Positions 9,360-19,333 of a DNA stretch of 64,000 nt are shown here, piece after piece. Location: contig NZ_LIVT01000003.1 of NCBI RefSeq assembly GCF_001905905.1, positions 635,001-699,000 of the forward strand. The letters run 5' to 3'. The stretch's first letter is position 1; the number at the start of each line of letters is the position of its first letter. Made by a program: the position numbers and the translations under genes. The notes below the pieces were generated by a model. The model was not told where the DNA came from. It searched no databases and saw only the letters and a list, made by a program, of their open reading frames with translations. The stretch comes from Streptomyces sp. CB02366 (lineage in GTDB: Bacteria > Actinomycetota > Actinomycetes > Streptomycetales > Streptomycetaceae).

Positions 9360-9660
9360 GCCGTACGCGGGCCGGGCGGCCGGGCCCGGGCGGCTTTCCC
9401 CGCGCCGGGCCACGTCGGAAGGCCGTGCCCGCGCCATGGGGTTCGCCGGCCGGGCCGCCGGTCCGCGGCGCTCCCGCTCCCTACCTCCGACCCGTACCGC
9501 CGACCCGTACCGCCGGGCCCGTGTCCCGGCCTATGCCTCCGGGCCCGTACGTGCGCCCCCCGCCCCGTCGCGTCGCGTCCGGTCCGTCCGGTCGCGGTCT
9601 CCGGTCACGGTTCCCGGGCGGGGCTCGCGGGGGGGGGAGGTTCGGGTCAGGGTGTTCCGG
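9360..9660. other. Spacer between convergent genes
   Basis: 301 bp of very GC-rich, low-complexity sequence between the sigma-factor gene and the leftward asparagine-synthase-like gene. I see no gene, no RNA and no convincing hairpin with a T tract. Confidence 0.4.
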
Positions 9661-11772
9661 TCAGGGCTGGAGCGTGCGCCGGGCGGGGATCACGCCGCCC
9701 GCGACCGCGCGCTGGCGCGGGGCGGCCGTACCGGTCCAGCAGGTGCCGCGGCGGTTCAGGAGGCGGCGCAGCCACAGTTCGGTGGAGGCGAGGTCCGCCA
9801 GGCCGTCCAGGGGCAGCGGTTCGCCCTCGGAGGCCGCGCGCAGGGCTTTGCGGACCACCCGGGCCTCGACCAGGCCCGCGTCGGCCAGCAGCGGCGCGTC
9901 GAAGAGGGCCATCAGATCGGGCAGGGCCACGCGCAGGCCGGTGCGGGTGACGGCGGTGGAGGTGGCCTGGGAGGGCGCGCCCCACCCGGGCGGCAGATCG
10001 TGGATGCCCGCCCCGCCGAGCACGCGGCGCAGGATCGCCGCCCGTGCGCCGGGCTGGACCCGGAGCGACTCGGGCAGGGCACGGGCGGCCCGGACGACCT
10101 GGTTGTCGAGGAACGGAGCGTGCAGCCGCTGGCTGCGGATCTCCGTGGCCTGTTCCAGGATCCGGTGGTCGGCGGCCCCCCGGGCGAGGGCGGCACGGGC
10201 GCGGGCCTCCCCCGGGCGTTGTACGGAGGCGGGCCGGATCGCCGCCTCCTGGAGGCGAACCGATACTTCGGCCAGCGCCTCTCCCGTGAGCCAGCGCGCC
10301 GCGGGCCCCGGGCGCGACCAGGCGAGGGCGGCGAGCGAGGCGTCGGCGGGGGTGTCGAGGTGGGGGGCGTGGCGGTTGGCGTCGGGGAGGAGCCCGGCGG
10401 CGGACTCCAGACCGGTGCGGTACGAGGTGCGGGCGAGGCGGCGGGCGGCGCGGTAGAGCGTCAGCGGGACGAACAGGGAATGCGCGGTGGGGCCTTCGGC
10501 CTTGGTGAGGGCGGCGACGGGGCGCAGGAGGTGGCGTCTGCGCCGGTCCATCAGGAGGTCGGCGAGGCGGGCCGGGTGGGCGTCCAGGACCTGCCGGGCC
10601 CCGTTCCCGACGAGGTGGTCGGCGCTGCCCGCGGAGAGCCGGCGGCGGTGGCGTTCGGCGAGGACGAGGGAGGGGGCCGGTTCGTCGGTGAGCGGCCCGG
10701 TGCCCAACGAGGCGTACGGCAGGGCCTCTTCGCCCGCGGCGACGACCACGTGGTGCAGGCGCGGGTCGGCGGCGATGGCGTGGGCCCGCTCCAGTTCCTC
10801 CTCGTCGCCGCGGGTGGTGAGGTCGTTGAAGGTGACGGCGAGCAGCCGTTCCCCCGCGCCGGCGCCGTGGCCGAGGAGGGTGCCGGGCAGTCCGGGCAGC
10901 CCCGAGGCGAGCAGGGCGAGGGTGGCGGAGGCGCTCCCTCCGGAGAGGTCGGCGCCGATGCCCGCCACGGGGCCGCCCCGGGCGGCACGGCGGTCGGCCG
11001 GGCCCATGCCGGGGACGGGTCCCGGGTCGGGCGGGGCGGCCTCGGGTGCGTGACGGGGGGCTGTGAGCCGGGCGCGCACGGCCTCGACGAGCGCGTCCCG
11101 TACGCCCTCCACGGCGTGCACCGGGTCGGCCTGGGGTGCGGCGACGGCGAGGGAGGCGACGGCCTCGTACCCGGTGATCTCCCGCGAGCCCTCGCGCAGG
11201 ATGAGCGCGTGCCCCGGCGGAACCCGCTTCACCCCGACGTAGGGCGTGCCGTCGCCGAGCGCTTCGGGGGACTCGGGGCAGGCGAGCAGGGCGGCGAGGT
11301 GCCCGATGTCGAGCTGGGCCTCGATGAGGTCGGCGAGCGGCAGGGCGGCGGTGGCGAAGGCGGTGCCGCCCGCCCAGGGGGTGTGGAAGACGGGCCGTGC
11401 CCCGGCCAGGTCGCCCGCGACGGTGATGCGGCGGCCGATCTGCACGACGGCGGTGTAACTGCCGGGCCAGGCGGTGAGATGGCGCATCGCACCGCCGCGC
11501 GCGGAGAGCAGCCCGACCCGCAGCTGTTCGTCGGTGGCGCCGCAGCAGCCGAGGACCGCGAGGCGGGCGGTGGGCGCCCCTTCGGGGGTCGCGACGCCGA
11601 TGACGCGGATCTCGTCGGGCCGCCAGTCACCGACCGCCCAGAGCGGGTCCGGGTCGCCCCAGAGGAGTTGGGAGCCCACGGGGTGGACCGTGCGCCCCTC
11701 CCCGCCGTTTCCGACGGCGCCGACGGTGCCGAAGCTCGCGGCGATACTGCTCCATCCCACCAACCAACGCAT
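9661..11772 (-). CDS. Asparagine synthase-like / lasso cyclase-like protein
   Basis: About 703 residues. The N-terminal 200 residues look like the Ntn glutaminase fold of AsnB but lack the catalytic Cys at position 2 (the chain begins MRWLVGWSS). The C-terminal part is an ATP pyrophosphatase-type synthetase domain; its nucleotide loop near residue 277 reads DLSGGSASATLALL, where asparagine synthases have SGGxDS, so the usual Asp is replaced. Lasso peptide macrolactam synthetases share this architecture. The ATG at 11772 sits behind GTGGAGGCGGCG and is preferred over one 36 codons upstream. No lasso precursor, RRE or leader peptidase gene is next to it. In S. coelicolor a similar gene (SCO4115, from memory) holds the same place. 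The substrate is unknown. Confidence 0.75.
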   Translation of the reverse strand: MRWLVGWSSIAASFGTVGAVGNGGEGRTVHPVGSQLLWGDPDPLWAVGDWRPDEIRVIGVATPEGAPTARLAVLGCCGATDEQLRVGLLSARGGAMRHLTAWPGSYTAVVQIGRRITVAGDLAGARPVFHTPWAGGTAFATAALPLADLIEAQLDIGHLAALLACPESPEALGDGTPYVGVKRVPPGHALILREGSREITGYEAVASLAVAAPQADPVHAVEGVRDALVEAVRARLTAPRHAPEAAPPDPGPVPGMGPADRRAARGGPVAGIGADLSGGSASATLALLASGLPGLPGTLLGHGAGAGERLLAVTFNDLTTRGDEEELERAHAIAADPRLHHVVVAAGEEALPYASLGTGPLTDEPAPSLVLAERHRRRLSAGSADHLVGNGARQVLDAHPARLADLLMDRRRRHLLRPVAALTKAEGPTAHSLFVPLTLYRAARRLARTSYRTGLESAAGLLPDANRHAPHLDTPADASLAALAWSRPGPAARWLTGEALAEVSVRLQEAAIRPASVQRPGEARARAALARGAADHRILEQATEIRSQRLHAPFLDNQVVRAARALPESLRVQPGARAAILRRVLGGAGIHDLPPGWGAPSQATSTAVTRTGLRVALPDLMALFDAPLLADAGLVEARVVRKALRAASEGEPLPLDGLADLASTELWLRRLLNRRGTCWTGTAAPRQRAVAGGVIPARRTLQP

Positions 11773-12628
11773 CGCCGCCTCCACGGGCTGTGGACCAACG
11801 GCGCACCAGATGAGCGAAAGCGCCGCTGCGGGACATGCTGCCACGACAATGCCGCAGGAGAGGGTGTACGGGCAGCGCACGCCGGAAGAGCATGCGCCCC
11901 TGGCAAAGGCCCGCCGCCTTCTTCACGGCGGCGACATCAACGGAACCACGGGTTCCGGTAGTTGCGAGGAGGAAGCCTTCGGGCTCCGCGCCGCCCCCGC
12001 CCACCCCCGGAAGGAAGGAGAGGGGCCGGCGCCGCCCGGAAATAGCGGCGATATCCGGCCATAATCAGACCGTTGGCCAGACCCTCACCAGACCGTCGCT
12101 ATTCGGCCATTCTCTCGAAGCGCCACCCTGCGCGCGGGCCGTGCCGCGCCCTCCCCTGGCGGCCCTTCCACGCACAGTCCGGGAGGTGGGCCTCACCTCC
12201 CGGACCGGTCCGCCGCCCGCGGGGAATGGAGCGGCGGTTTCCCCCAGCCCACTGAGTCCAGTGCAGCGGGCCGACCCACGCAGGACACAGACAACCGGCC
12301 GGGTGGACGCCGGGCCAGAGCGCACGGCCGGGCGCACGGCCACACGCCGGGAGCACGCTCCGCCCCGGCGTGCGGCCTCCGCCGGGGCGGCCGCGATCGC
12401 CCGCACGGACAACAATCCCGCCATCCGGACGTCCGCCCCTTAACGGTAGGGATAGGGAGAACTACGCTGTGTTTACCGGTGTTCTCGACAGGGGGGCATA
12501 TTCCTCGGGGCTCAGCCATATGCGTGTGCGGGCGGAGTACGAGGGTTCGAACCTGGGGAGGCACTGGTACGAATGCCGCGCACCGTCCTCGGTGACGCGG
12601 CGGCTGTCTGTGTGTCGAGGGGTGGCGC
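11773..12628. promoter_or_regulatory. Long divergent spacer (856 bp)
   Basis: This spacer feeds two divergent genes. A hairpin with CGCCGCC/GGCGGCG arms lies near 11911-11933. The last 200 bp are less GC-rich and carry AT-rich stretches around 12440-12530, the probable promoter region of the sporulation-associated gene, whose GAGGGG ribosome site ends seven bases before its ATG. Open frames exist on both strands but none has a ribosome site and a recognisable product. No lasso-type precursor was found. Confidence 0.4.
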
Positions 12629-14197
12629 ATGTCCAGGGAGCAACGCGGGCCGAACGAGAAGCTCGGCACGGTTCTCGCCCTCGCGGGAATCAGTAACGCC
12701 GGGCTCGCCCGGCGGGTCAACGACCTCGGAGCACAGCGCGGTCTGACACTTCGCTACGACAAGACCTCGGTGGCCCGGTGGGTCGCCAAGGGGATGGTGC
12801 CGCAGGGCGCGGCGCCGCATCTCATCGCGGCGGCGATCGGGGCCAAGCTCGGCCGGCCGGTCCCGCTGCACGAGATCGGCCTCGCCGACGCGGACCCGGC
12901 CCCGGAGGTCGGGCTCGCCTTCCCCCGGGACGTGGGCGAGGCGGTCCGGTCGGCGACCGAGCTGTACCGGCTGGACCTGGCCGGGCGGCGGGGAGGCGGC
13001 GGGATCTGGCAGTCCCTGGCGGGGTCGTTCTCGGTGAGCGCCTACGCGACGCCCGCCTCGCGCTGGCTGATAACCCCCGCCGATCCGTCGGTGGCCCGGG
13101 ATCCCACGGCGGCGCAGGCGTCGGCCCTCGGGGCGCGCGCCGGGGGCGACGCCCCCGGCGCGGCGGGGGCCCGCGGCTCCGGAGCCGCGGCGGAGGCCCG
13201 GGGCGCCCACTTCTTCCCCGGCTCCGCCGGCTCCGTCCCGGTCCAGCCCGGACCGGAGGCGGTCGCGGACGCCTCGCCGCTGCGCGTCGGCCACAGCGAT
13301 GTGACGAAGCTGCGCGAGGCCGCGCAGGACGCCCGGCGCTGGGACTCCAAGTACGGCGGCGGCGACTGGCGCTCCTCCATGGTTCCCGAGTGCTTACGCG
13401 TGGACGCCGCGCCGCTGCTCCTCGGCTCGTACACCGACGAGGTCGGACGGGCCCTGTTCGGCGCGTCCGCCGAGCTGACCCGGCTGGCCGGGTGGATGGC
13501 CTTCGACACCGGCCAGCAGGAGGCCGCCCAGCGCTACTACATCCAGGCGCTGCGCCTGGCCCGGGCCGCCGCCGACGTCCCGCTCGGCGGCTACGTCCTG
13601 GCCTCGATGTCCCTCCAGGCGACCTACCGCGGCTTCGCCGACGAGGGCGTCGACCTCGCCCAGGCCGCCGTCGAGCGCAACCGCGGCCTCGCCACCGCCC
13701 GCACCATGAGCTTCTTCCGGCTGGTGGAGGCCCGCGCCCACGCGAAGGCGGGCGACGCTCCGGCCGCGGGGGCCGCGCTCAAGGGCGCGGAGAGCTGGCT
13801 GGAGCGGTCCCGGGCGGGCGACTCCGACCCCCCCTGGCTCGGCTTCTACGGCTACGACCGGTTCGCCGCCGACGCCGCCGAGTGCTACCGGGACCTGAAG
13901 GCCCCCCGCCAGGTGCGGCGCTTCACCGAGCAGGCGCTGTCCCGGCCCACCGAGGAGTTCGTCCGCAGCCATGGGCTGCGGCTCGTCGTCTCCGCCGTCG
14001 CCGAACTGGAGTCGGGCAACCTGGACGCGGCCTGCGCGGCGGGCACCCGGGCGGTCGAGGTCGCCGGAAGGATCTCCTCCGCCCGCACCACCGAGTACGT
14101 ACGCGATCTGCTCCACCGGCTGGAGCCGTACGGGGACGAGCCCCGCGTCGCGGAGCTGCGGGAACGGGCCCGTCCGTTGCTGGTCACCCAGGTCTGA
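12629..14197 (+). CDS. Sporulation-associated regulator (Orf1590/NsdA-like)
   Basis: A 522-residue protein with an N-terminal helix-turn-helix-like region (about 10-60; [15 protein letters not shown] then [15 protein letters not shown]) and a long all-alpha C-terminal half (about 220-520) made of TPR-like repeats ([20 protein letters not shown]). A Gly/Ala-rich linker lies at about 160-195. The sequence start matches my memory of the Streptomyces family that includes S. griseus Orf1590 and SCO4114, described as sporulation-associated; NsdA is a related protein. It probably acts as a cytoplasmic regulator whose TPR part binds a partner. The ATG at 12629 has a GAGGGG site upstream. Confidence 0.78.
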   Translation: MSREQRGPNEKLGTVLALAGISNAGLARRVNDLGAQRGLTLRYDKTSVARWVAKGMVPQGAAPHLIAAAIGAKLGRPVPLHEIGLADADPAPEVGLAFPRDVGEAVRSATELYRLDLAGRRGGGGIWQSLAGSFSVSAYATPASRWLITPADPSVARDPTAAQASALGARAGGDAPGAAGARGSGAAAEARGAHFFPGSAGSVPVQPGPEAVADASPLRVGHSDVTKLREAAQDARRWDSKYGGGDWRSSMVPECLRVDAAPLLLGSYTDEVGRALFGASAELTRLAGWMAFDTGQQEAAQRYYIQALRLARAAADVPLGGYVLASMSLQATYRGFADEGVDLAQAAVERNRGLATARTMSFFRLVEARAHAKAGDAPAAGAALKGAESWLERSRAGDSDPPWLGFYGYDRFAADAAECYRDLKAPRQVRRFTEQALSRPTEEFVRSHGLRLVVSAVAELESGNLDAACAAGTRAVEVAGRISSARTTEYVRDLLHRLEPYGDEPRVAELRERARPLLVTQV

Positions 14198-14267
14198 GCG
14201 GGGCGGGGGCGCGGGAGCGGCCCGCCGGGCGCCCGGGGCCGGGGGCGGCGGCCCGGCGGACGGCCCG

Positions 14268-14302
14268 GCGCCGTGGAGCGGGCCCGCGCCGTGGAGCGGG
14301 CC
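14268..14302. repeat. Two tandem 18-bp GC-rich repeats
   Basis: GCGCCGTGGAGCGGGCCC at 14268-14285 is repeated immediately (14286-14302, 17 of 18 bases). It lies in the 215-bp spacer before the FAD oxidase gene. No function is evident; replication slippage is the simplest origin. Confidence 0.6.
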
Positions 14303-14412
14303 GGGGTCGTGGGGCGGCGGCCGGACGCGGGAGTGTGCGGCACGCCCCGTCCGGCCGGGGTTCGAGTCCGTTGTCAGTGGGTCAGTGCACTATCGGGGTG
14401 GGAGGTGGCGTG

Positions 14413-15669
14413 ATGATGACGCACGCGGCGTACGACTGCGATGTGCTGGTGATCGGCGGCGGGATCGTCGGTCTGTCGACCGCGTACGCGCTGACCCGGT
14501 CCGCCCCGGGCGCCCGGGTGACGGTCCTGGAGAAGGAGAGCGGCCCCGCCCGCCACCAGACCGGCCGCAACAGCGGCGTGGTCCACAGCGGCATCTACTA
14601 CCGCCCCGGCTCCCTCAAGGCGCGGTACGCGCTGCGCGGCTCCGCCGAGCTGGCGGAGTTCTGCGCCGAGCACGCCATCGCCCACGCCACCACCGGCAAG
14701 CTGATCGTCGCCACCGACCGCTCCGAGCTGCCCCGGCTGCATTCCCTGGTGCAGCGGGGCCGCGCGCACGGGCTGCCCGTGCGGGAGCTGGGCCCCGCCC
14801 AGATCGCGGAGTACGAGCCGGAGGTGCGGGGACTGGCGGCGATCCGGGTCGGCGCCACCGGCGTCTGCGACTTCACCGCCGTCGCCCACCGCTTCGCGGC
14901 CGAGGTCGGCGCCGGCGGCGGCATCGTGCGGTACGGGGCGGAGGTCACCGCCATCGACCGACGCCCCTGGGGCGTGGCGGTGCGCACGGCGGACGGCCTG
15001 GTCGTGCGGGCCAGGGTGCTGGTCAACTGCGCGGGGCTGCACTGCGACCGGGTGGCCCGCCTCGCCGGGGACGACCCCGGGGTGCGGATCGTGCCGTTCC
15101 GGGGCGAGTACTACGCGCTGGACCGCCCCGAGCTGGTGCGCGGTCTGGTCTACCCGGTGCCGGACCCCGCGTTCCCCTTCCTCGGCGTCCACCTCACCCG
15201 GGGTTTCGACGGCTCGGTCCACGTCGGGCCGAACGCGGTCCCCGCCCTGGCCCGCGAGGGCTACGCCTGGCCGCGGGTCCGCCCCGCCGAACTGCTGTCC
15301 ACGCTGAGCTGGCCGGGCACCTGGCAGATCGCCCGCCGCCACTGGCGGTACGGGGCGGGCGAGGTGCACCGCTCGCTGTCCCGGGCCGCGTTCACCCGGG
15401 CCGTCCAGCGGCTGCTGCCCGCCGCCACCGAGGACGACCTGCGCCCGTCGCCCGCCGGGGTGCGGGCCCAGGCGGTGGCGAAGGACGGCACGCTGGTCGA
15501 CGACTTCCTCATCCGCGAGGCCCCGCACACCGTGCACGTGCTCAACGCCCCGTCGCCCGCCGCGACGGCGTGCCTGCCCATCGGACGGGAGGTCGCGCGG
15601 CTCGCGCTGCGCCGGGCTCAGGGGGCGGGGTGGAAGCCGCCCGCCGTAGAATCCGGTCATTGTGTCTGA
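14413..15669 (+). CDS. lhgO: L-2-hydroxyglutarate oxidase
   Basis: 418 residues of the DAO superfamily. An N-terminal FAD-binding motif (VIGGGIVGLSTAYAL) at about 12-26 is followed by the LhgO signature HQTGRNSGVVHSGIYY at about 50-65 and a C-terminal closing motif with NAPSPAATACLPIG. LhgO oxidises L-2-hydroxyglutarate to 2-oxoglutarate, repairing a side product of central metabolism and feeding electrons to the quinone pool. GGGAGG lies seven bases before the ATG at 14413; GTG 14410 and ATG 14416 are alternatives. The 3' end overlaps trmB by 8 bp, so the two are likely co-transcribed and translationally coupled. Confidence 0.85.
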   Translation: MMTHAAYDCDVLVIGGGIVGLSTAYALTRSAPGARVTVLEKESGPARHQTGRNSGVVHSGIYYRPGSLKARYALRGSAELAEFCAEHAIAHATTGKLIVATDRSELPRLHSLVQRGRAHGLPVRELGPAQIAEYEPEVRGLAAIRVGATGVCDFTAVAHRFAAEVGAGGGIVRYGAEVTAIDRRPWGVAVRTADGLVVRARVLVNCAGLHCDRVARLAGDDPGVRIVPFRGEYYALDRPELVRGLVYPVPDPAFPFLGVHLTRGFDGSVHVGPNAVPALAREGYAWPRVRPAELLSTLSWPGTWQIARRHWRYGAGEVHRSLSRAAFTRAVQRLLPAATEDDLRPSPAGVRAQAVAKDGTLVDDFLIREAPHTVHVLNAPSPAATACLPIGREVARLALRRAQGAGWKPPAVESGHCV

Positions 15670-16618
15670 GCAGCCCCTGAACCCCAGCCCCGCCGGATCC
15701 CCCGACGACGCCGCGGCCGACGCGGGGCCCGCGGCCTCCGAGCCGACCGCCCCCGCCCGGACCGGTTCCACGGCGGCCGACGCGCTCTCCGATGCCCCGG
15801 CCGCGGACGCCGCGTCCGCCGCGAAGGCCGACCTGAGCGCCGAGGAGGCCGCCGCTCTGCGCGCCGCCTCCTTCGAGCGCGCGCGTCGGCTGCGGCAGGA
15901 GCCCCGCTTCCCCGGCGGCCCCGCGGCCGACCCGGCGGGCTCGCACCACGAGCGCCGCATCCGCAGCTTCCAGCCGCGCCGCAGCCGGGTCACCACCGGC
16001 CAGCAGGAATCCCTGGAGCGGCTGTGGCCGAAGTGGGGCCTGGACATCGACGGCAAGCGCGTCCTCGACCTGACCGAGATGTTCGGCGGACTGCCGGTGG
16101 TCCTGGAGATCGGCTTCGGCATGGGCGAGGCCACCGCGCAGATGGCGGCCGACGACCCGGGCACCGGCATCCTCGCGGTCGACGTCCACACCCCCGGCCA
16201 GGGCAATCTCCTCGGTCTCGCGGACAGGGCGGGCTCGACGAACGTACGGGTGGCCAACGGCGACGCGATCATCCTGCTGCGCGAGATGCTGGCCCCCGAG
16301 TCGCTGGACGGGCTGCGGGTCTACTTCCCCGACCCGTGGCCGAAGGCCCGTCACCACAAGCGGCGGCTCATCCAGCCCGAGTTCCTGGACCTGGTGGCCC
16401 CGGTGCTGAAGCCCGGCGCGATCGTCCACTGCGCCACCGACTGGGAGCCGTACGCGGAGCAGATGCTGGAGGTGCTCACCGCGCACCCCCGCTTCGAGAA
16501 CACCGCGGCCGACGGCGGCTACGCCCCCCGCCCCGCGTTCCGGCCGCTCACCCGCTTCGAGGGGCAGGGCCTGGACAAGGGGCACGTCGTCCACGACCTG
16601 CTGTTCGCCCGGGTCTGA
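15662..16618 (+). CDS. trmB: tRNA (guanine-N7-)-methyltransferase
   Basis: 318 residues. The last 220 form the class I SAM-dependent methyltransferase TrmB that makes m7G46 in tRNA: SAM-binding LEIGFGMGEAT near residue 147, then VYFPDPWPKARHHKRRL, the family fingerprint that contacts tRNA, and a C-terminal TRFEGQG. The first 95 residues are an Ala/Asp-rich disordered extension not found in most bacterial TrmB proteins but common in Streptomyces. The GTG start lies inside the end of lhgO (8-bp overlap). Confidence 0.93.
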   Translation: MSEQPLNPSPAGSPDDAAADAGPAASEPTAPARTGSTAADALSDAPAADAASAAKADLSAEEAAALRAASFERARRLRQEPRFPGGPAADPAGSHHERRIRSFQPRRSRVTTGQQESLERLWPKWGLDIDGKRVLDLTEMFGGLPVVLEIGFGMGEATAQMAADDPGTGILAVDVHTPGQGNLLGLADRAGSTNVRVANGDAIILLREMLAPESLDGLRVYFPDPWPKARHHKRRLIQPEFLDLVAPVLKPGAIVHCATDWEPYAEQMLEVLTAHPRFENTAADGGYAPRPAFRPLTRFEGQGLDKGHVVHDLLFARV

Positions 16619-16752
16619 CCCGCCGCTTCGCCGCGCGGCGGCTTCCCGGCCCCGCGCGGCGTCCGTGCGCGGCCCGCGCGGAGCGGAGTGCGGCCCCGGT
16701 CCGGCCGGATACGCCGTCGCCGGATGTCGGTGCGCCTCGTTAGGGTCGAGAG

Positions 16753-18285
16753 GTGTCCGACCCCTCCGTGCGGTATCAGCAGGCGCGGCCCGCCGTCCCG
16801 GTCCTCCACGAGCAGCGGCTCGACGAGGTCCTGGGCGCCGCGCCGGAGCATGGCCGACAGCGTTACCGGCCGCACCGCGTCGGCATGCTGTGGCGCAGCA
16901 AGGTGTTCCGCGCCGGGGCCGTGGCCGCGGCGCTCCTGCTGTGCGGCCTGGTGATCCTCGCCCTCGTCCGCGAGCAGACCGGCCCGCAGGGGTTCCTGGT
17001 CGGTCTCGGCCTCGCGGTGCTGCCCGTTCCGCTGCTGATGGCGGCGTTCCGCTGGCTGGACCGGGTCGAACCGGGGCCCTGGCGGAACCTGTTGTTCTCC
17101 TTCGCCTGGGGCGCGTGCGCCGCCGCACTCGTCGCGATCATCGCCAACTCCTTCGCGACGCGCTGGATAGCCACGGCGACGGCCGACCCGGCGAGCGCGG
17201 ACGCCCTGGGGGCGACGGTGATCGCCCCCGTGGTCGAGGAGAGCGCGAAGGCGGCGGCGGTACTGCTGATCTTCCTGTTCCGCAGACGGGAGTTCAGCGG
17301 CGTGGTGGACGGCGTCGTCGTCGCCGGCTTCACCGCGACGGGCTTCGCGTTCACGGAGAACATCCTCTACCTGGGCAACGCCTTCGGCGAGGACCAGCAG
17401 CTCGGCGGCTCCGGGTTCGCCTCGGTGACGGCGGGGACGTTCTTCGTACGGATCGTGATGTCGCCGTTCGCGCATCCCCTGTTCACCGTCCTCACCGGCC
17501 TCGGCTTCGGCTTCGCGGCCGTCGGCGACCGCCGCCGCCGGGTCCGCCGGATCGCCCTGCCCCTGCTGGGCCTGGTCCTGGCGATGGGGCTGCACGCCCT
17601 GTGGAACGGATCGTCGTCCTTCGGCCCGTACGGCTTCTACGCGGTGTACGGCATCGTCATGGTCCCCGCCTTCGCCCTGGTGACCTGGCTGGCGATCTGG
17701 TCCCGCCAGCGGGAGCTGCGTACGCTCGCCGCCGAGCTGCCCGCGTACGCGGCGGCAGGCTGGCTCACCCCCGCCGAACCGTCGGCGCTCTCCTCCATGC
17801 GGGCCCGGGGCGTCGCCCGCGACCTGGCCCGCCACTGGCAGCGGGACCGGGCCCGGGGCCGGGCGGCGGCCCGCGCGGTCGCGGAGTACGAGTCGTTCGC
17901 GACCTCGCTGGCGGGACTGCGCCGCCGGGCCCGCCACGGCGCGGTGGGCCCGGACTTCGGCGCGCGGGAGCGGGAGTTGCTGCACCACCTCTGGCAGCGC
18001 CGGGAGATCGCGGCCCCGGCCCTCGCCCACGCGGCCCGCCTCACCTCCCGCCCGGGGGCCCACCGGGGCCTCCCGCCGACGCCGTACGGCAACGGGTACG
18101 GGTACGGGTACGGCAACGCTCCCTGGAGCCCGGCCGGTCACGGGCAGCCGCAGGCCCCGGCGTCGGCGTACGGGCAGCCGCCCGGCCAGCCGTACGCGCC
18201 GCCGCACGGCCACGGATACGGCGGCCCTCCCCCGCCCCGCGGCCACGCCCCCGCCCCGCACACCCACCGCCGCCCGCCGCGGTGA
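16753..18285 (+). CDS. PrsW family intramembrane metalloprotease
   Basis: 510 residues. After about 50 polar residues come eight or so membrane helices (about 50-315) with the PrsW motifs: PVVEESAKAAAVLL (EExxK type), FTENILYLGN, and SPFAHPLFT with its conserved His. The last 190 residues are cytosolic, Arg-rich and then Gly/Tyr/Pro-rich with GYG repeats. B. subtilis PrsW cleaves an anti-sigma factor; a similar role is possible here but the substrate is unknown. TAGGGT at 16741-16746 ends six bases before the GTG start, so the mRNA may be nearly leaderless. Confidence 0.87.
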   Translation: MSDPSVRYQQARPAVPVLHEQRLDEVLGAAPEHGRQRYRPHRVGMLWRSKVFRAGAVAAALLLCGLVILALVREQTGPQGFLVGLGLAVLPVPLLMAAFRWLDRVEPGPWRNLLFSFAWGACAAALVAIIANSFATRWIATATADPASADALGATVIAPVVEESAKAAAVLLIFLFRRREFSGVVDGVVVAGFTATGFAFTENILYLGNAFGEDQQLGGSGFASVTAGTFFVRIVMSPFAHPLFTVLTGLGFGFAAVGDRRRRVRRIALPLLGLVLAMGLHALWNGSSSFGPYGFYAVYGIVMVPAFALVTWLAIWSRQRELRTLAAELPAYAAAGWLTPAEPSALSSMRARGVARDLARHWQRDRARGRAAARAVAEYESFATSLAGLRRRARHGAVGPDFGARERELLHHLWQRREIAAPALAHAARLTSRPGAHRGLPPTPYGNGYGYGYGNAPWSPAGHGQPQAPASAYGQPPGQPYAPPHGHGYGGPPPPRGHAPAPHTHRRPPR

Positions 18286-18385
18286 CCGGAGCGGGCGGGG
18301 CGGAGCGGGCGCCCCGGCCCGGGGGCCAGTGCCGGGGCGGGGGGCCAAGGCGGGGGGCCGGGGACGGGGACGGTCTCCGGTCGCG

Positions 18386-19333
18386 TCAGGCCGACGCCTC
18401 GGTGAGCAGGGCGACCTCCGCGTCCGTCAGCCGCAGGTCGGCGACCGCGACGAGGGCGGGGAGCTGTCCGACCGTGCGGGCGGAGGCGATGGGGGCGGCG
18501 ACGGTCGGCTGCGCGGCGAGCCAGGCGAGGGCGACGGTGGCGATCTCGACGCCCCGTTCCCCGGCGACCCGGTCGAGGGCTGCCAGGACCTTGCGGCCGC
18601 GCTCCGTCTCCAGGTGGCCGCCCGCCGTCGCGGACCGGGCGCTCTCGACGGCCGCCCCGGGGCGGTACTTGCCGGTGAGGAAGCCCGAGGCGAGCGCGTA
18701 GTACGGGACGGCGGCGAGACCGGCTGCCGCCGCGGTGTCCTGGAGCTCCCCCTCGTAGGTGTCGCGGGAGACCAGGTTGTAGTGGGGCTGGAGGGCGACG
18801 TACCGGGCGAGGCCCTCGCGCTCGGAGAAGTCGAGGGAGGCCCGCAGCCGCTCGGGACTGATGTTGGAGGCGGCGATGTGGCGCACCTTGCCGTCCTTCA
18901 CCAGCCGGTCGAGGGTGGTGACGATCTCCTCGACGGGGACGGTCTCGTCGTCGTAGTGCGTGTAGAGGAGGTCGATGCGGTCGGTACGGAGCCGGCTCAG
19001 CGAAGCGTCGACCGCGCCCTTGACCGCACCGGCGGACAGGCCCCGGTGGTCGGGGTGGGCGCCGGCCTTGGTGGCGACGACGACGTCGGACCGGTTGCCG
19101 CGGGAGGCGAGCCAGTTGCCGATGACGGTCTCCGACTCACCGCCCCGGTTGCCGTCGGCCCAGGCGGAGTACACGTCGGCGGTGTCGATGAAGTTGCCGC
19201 CGGCCGCCACGTAGGCGTCCAGGACGGCGAAGGACTGTTCCTCGTCCGCCGTCCAGCCGAAGACGTTGCCGCCGAGGGCGAGCGGGAAGACCTGGAGGTC
19301 GGAGGTGCCGAGGGGAGTGCGCGCAGAAGTCAT
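18386..19333 (-). CDS. Aldo/keto reductase
   Basis: A 315-residue NADPH-dependent oxidoreductase with the (beta/alpha)8 aldo/keto reductase fold. Catalytic motifs are visible: GGNFIDTADVYS (Asp and Tyr), KAGAHPDH (Lys), and IDLLYTHYDDE (the position of the catalytic His). The end holds the NADPH-contact region (PIASARTVGQLPAL). The chosen ATG at 19333 starts MTSARTPLGTSDLQV, the usual family start; a longer frame upstream adds Arg-rich sequence without a ribosome site. The physiological substrate is unknown. Confidence 0.9.
   Translation of the reverse strand: MTSARTPLGTSDLQVFPLALGGNVFGWTADEEQSFAVLDAYVAAGGNFIDTADVYSAWADGNRGGESETVIGNWLASRGNRSDVVVATKAGAHPDHRGLSAGAVKGAVDASLSRLRTDRIDLLYTHYDDETVPVEEIVTTLDRLVKDGKVRHIAASNISPERLRASLDFSEREGLARYVALQPHYNLVSRDTYEGELQDTAAAAGLAAVPYYALASGFLTGKYRPGAAVESARSATAGGHLETERGRKVLAALDRVAGERGVEIATVALAWLAAQPTVAAPIASARTVGQLPALVAVADLRLTDAEVALLTEASA

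Noticed and set aside
6930..9437. 835-codon minus-strand frame over the sigma factor fusion
   Set aside because: No domain pattern; the plus-strand sigma regions are unambiguous.
11773..12628. Lasso peptide precursor upstream of the cyclase-like gene
   Set aside because: No short frame with a ribosome site, leader Thr at the penultimate site and Gly/Ala/Ser...Asp/Glu core could be seen on either strand.
12778..15669. 963-codon frame running into lhgO
   Set aside because: Only the final 418 codons are lhgO; the upstream part is out-of-phase reading of the sporulation-associated gene.
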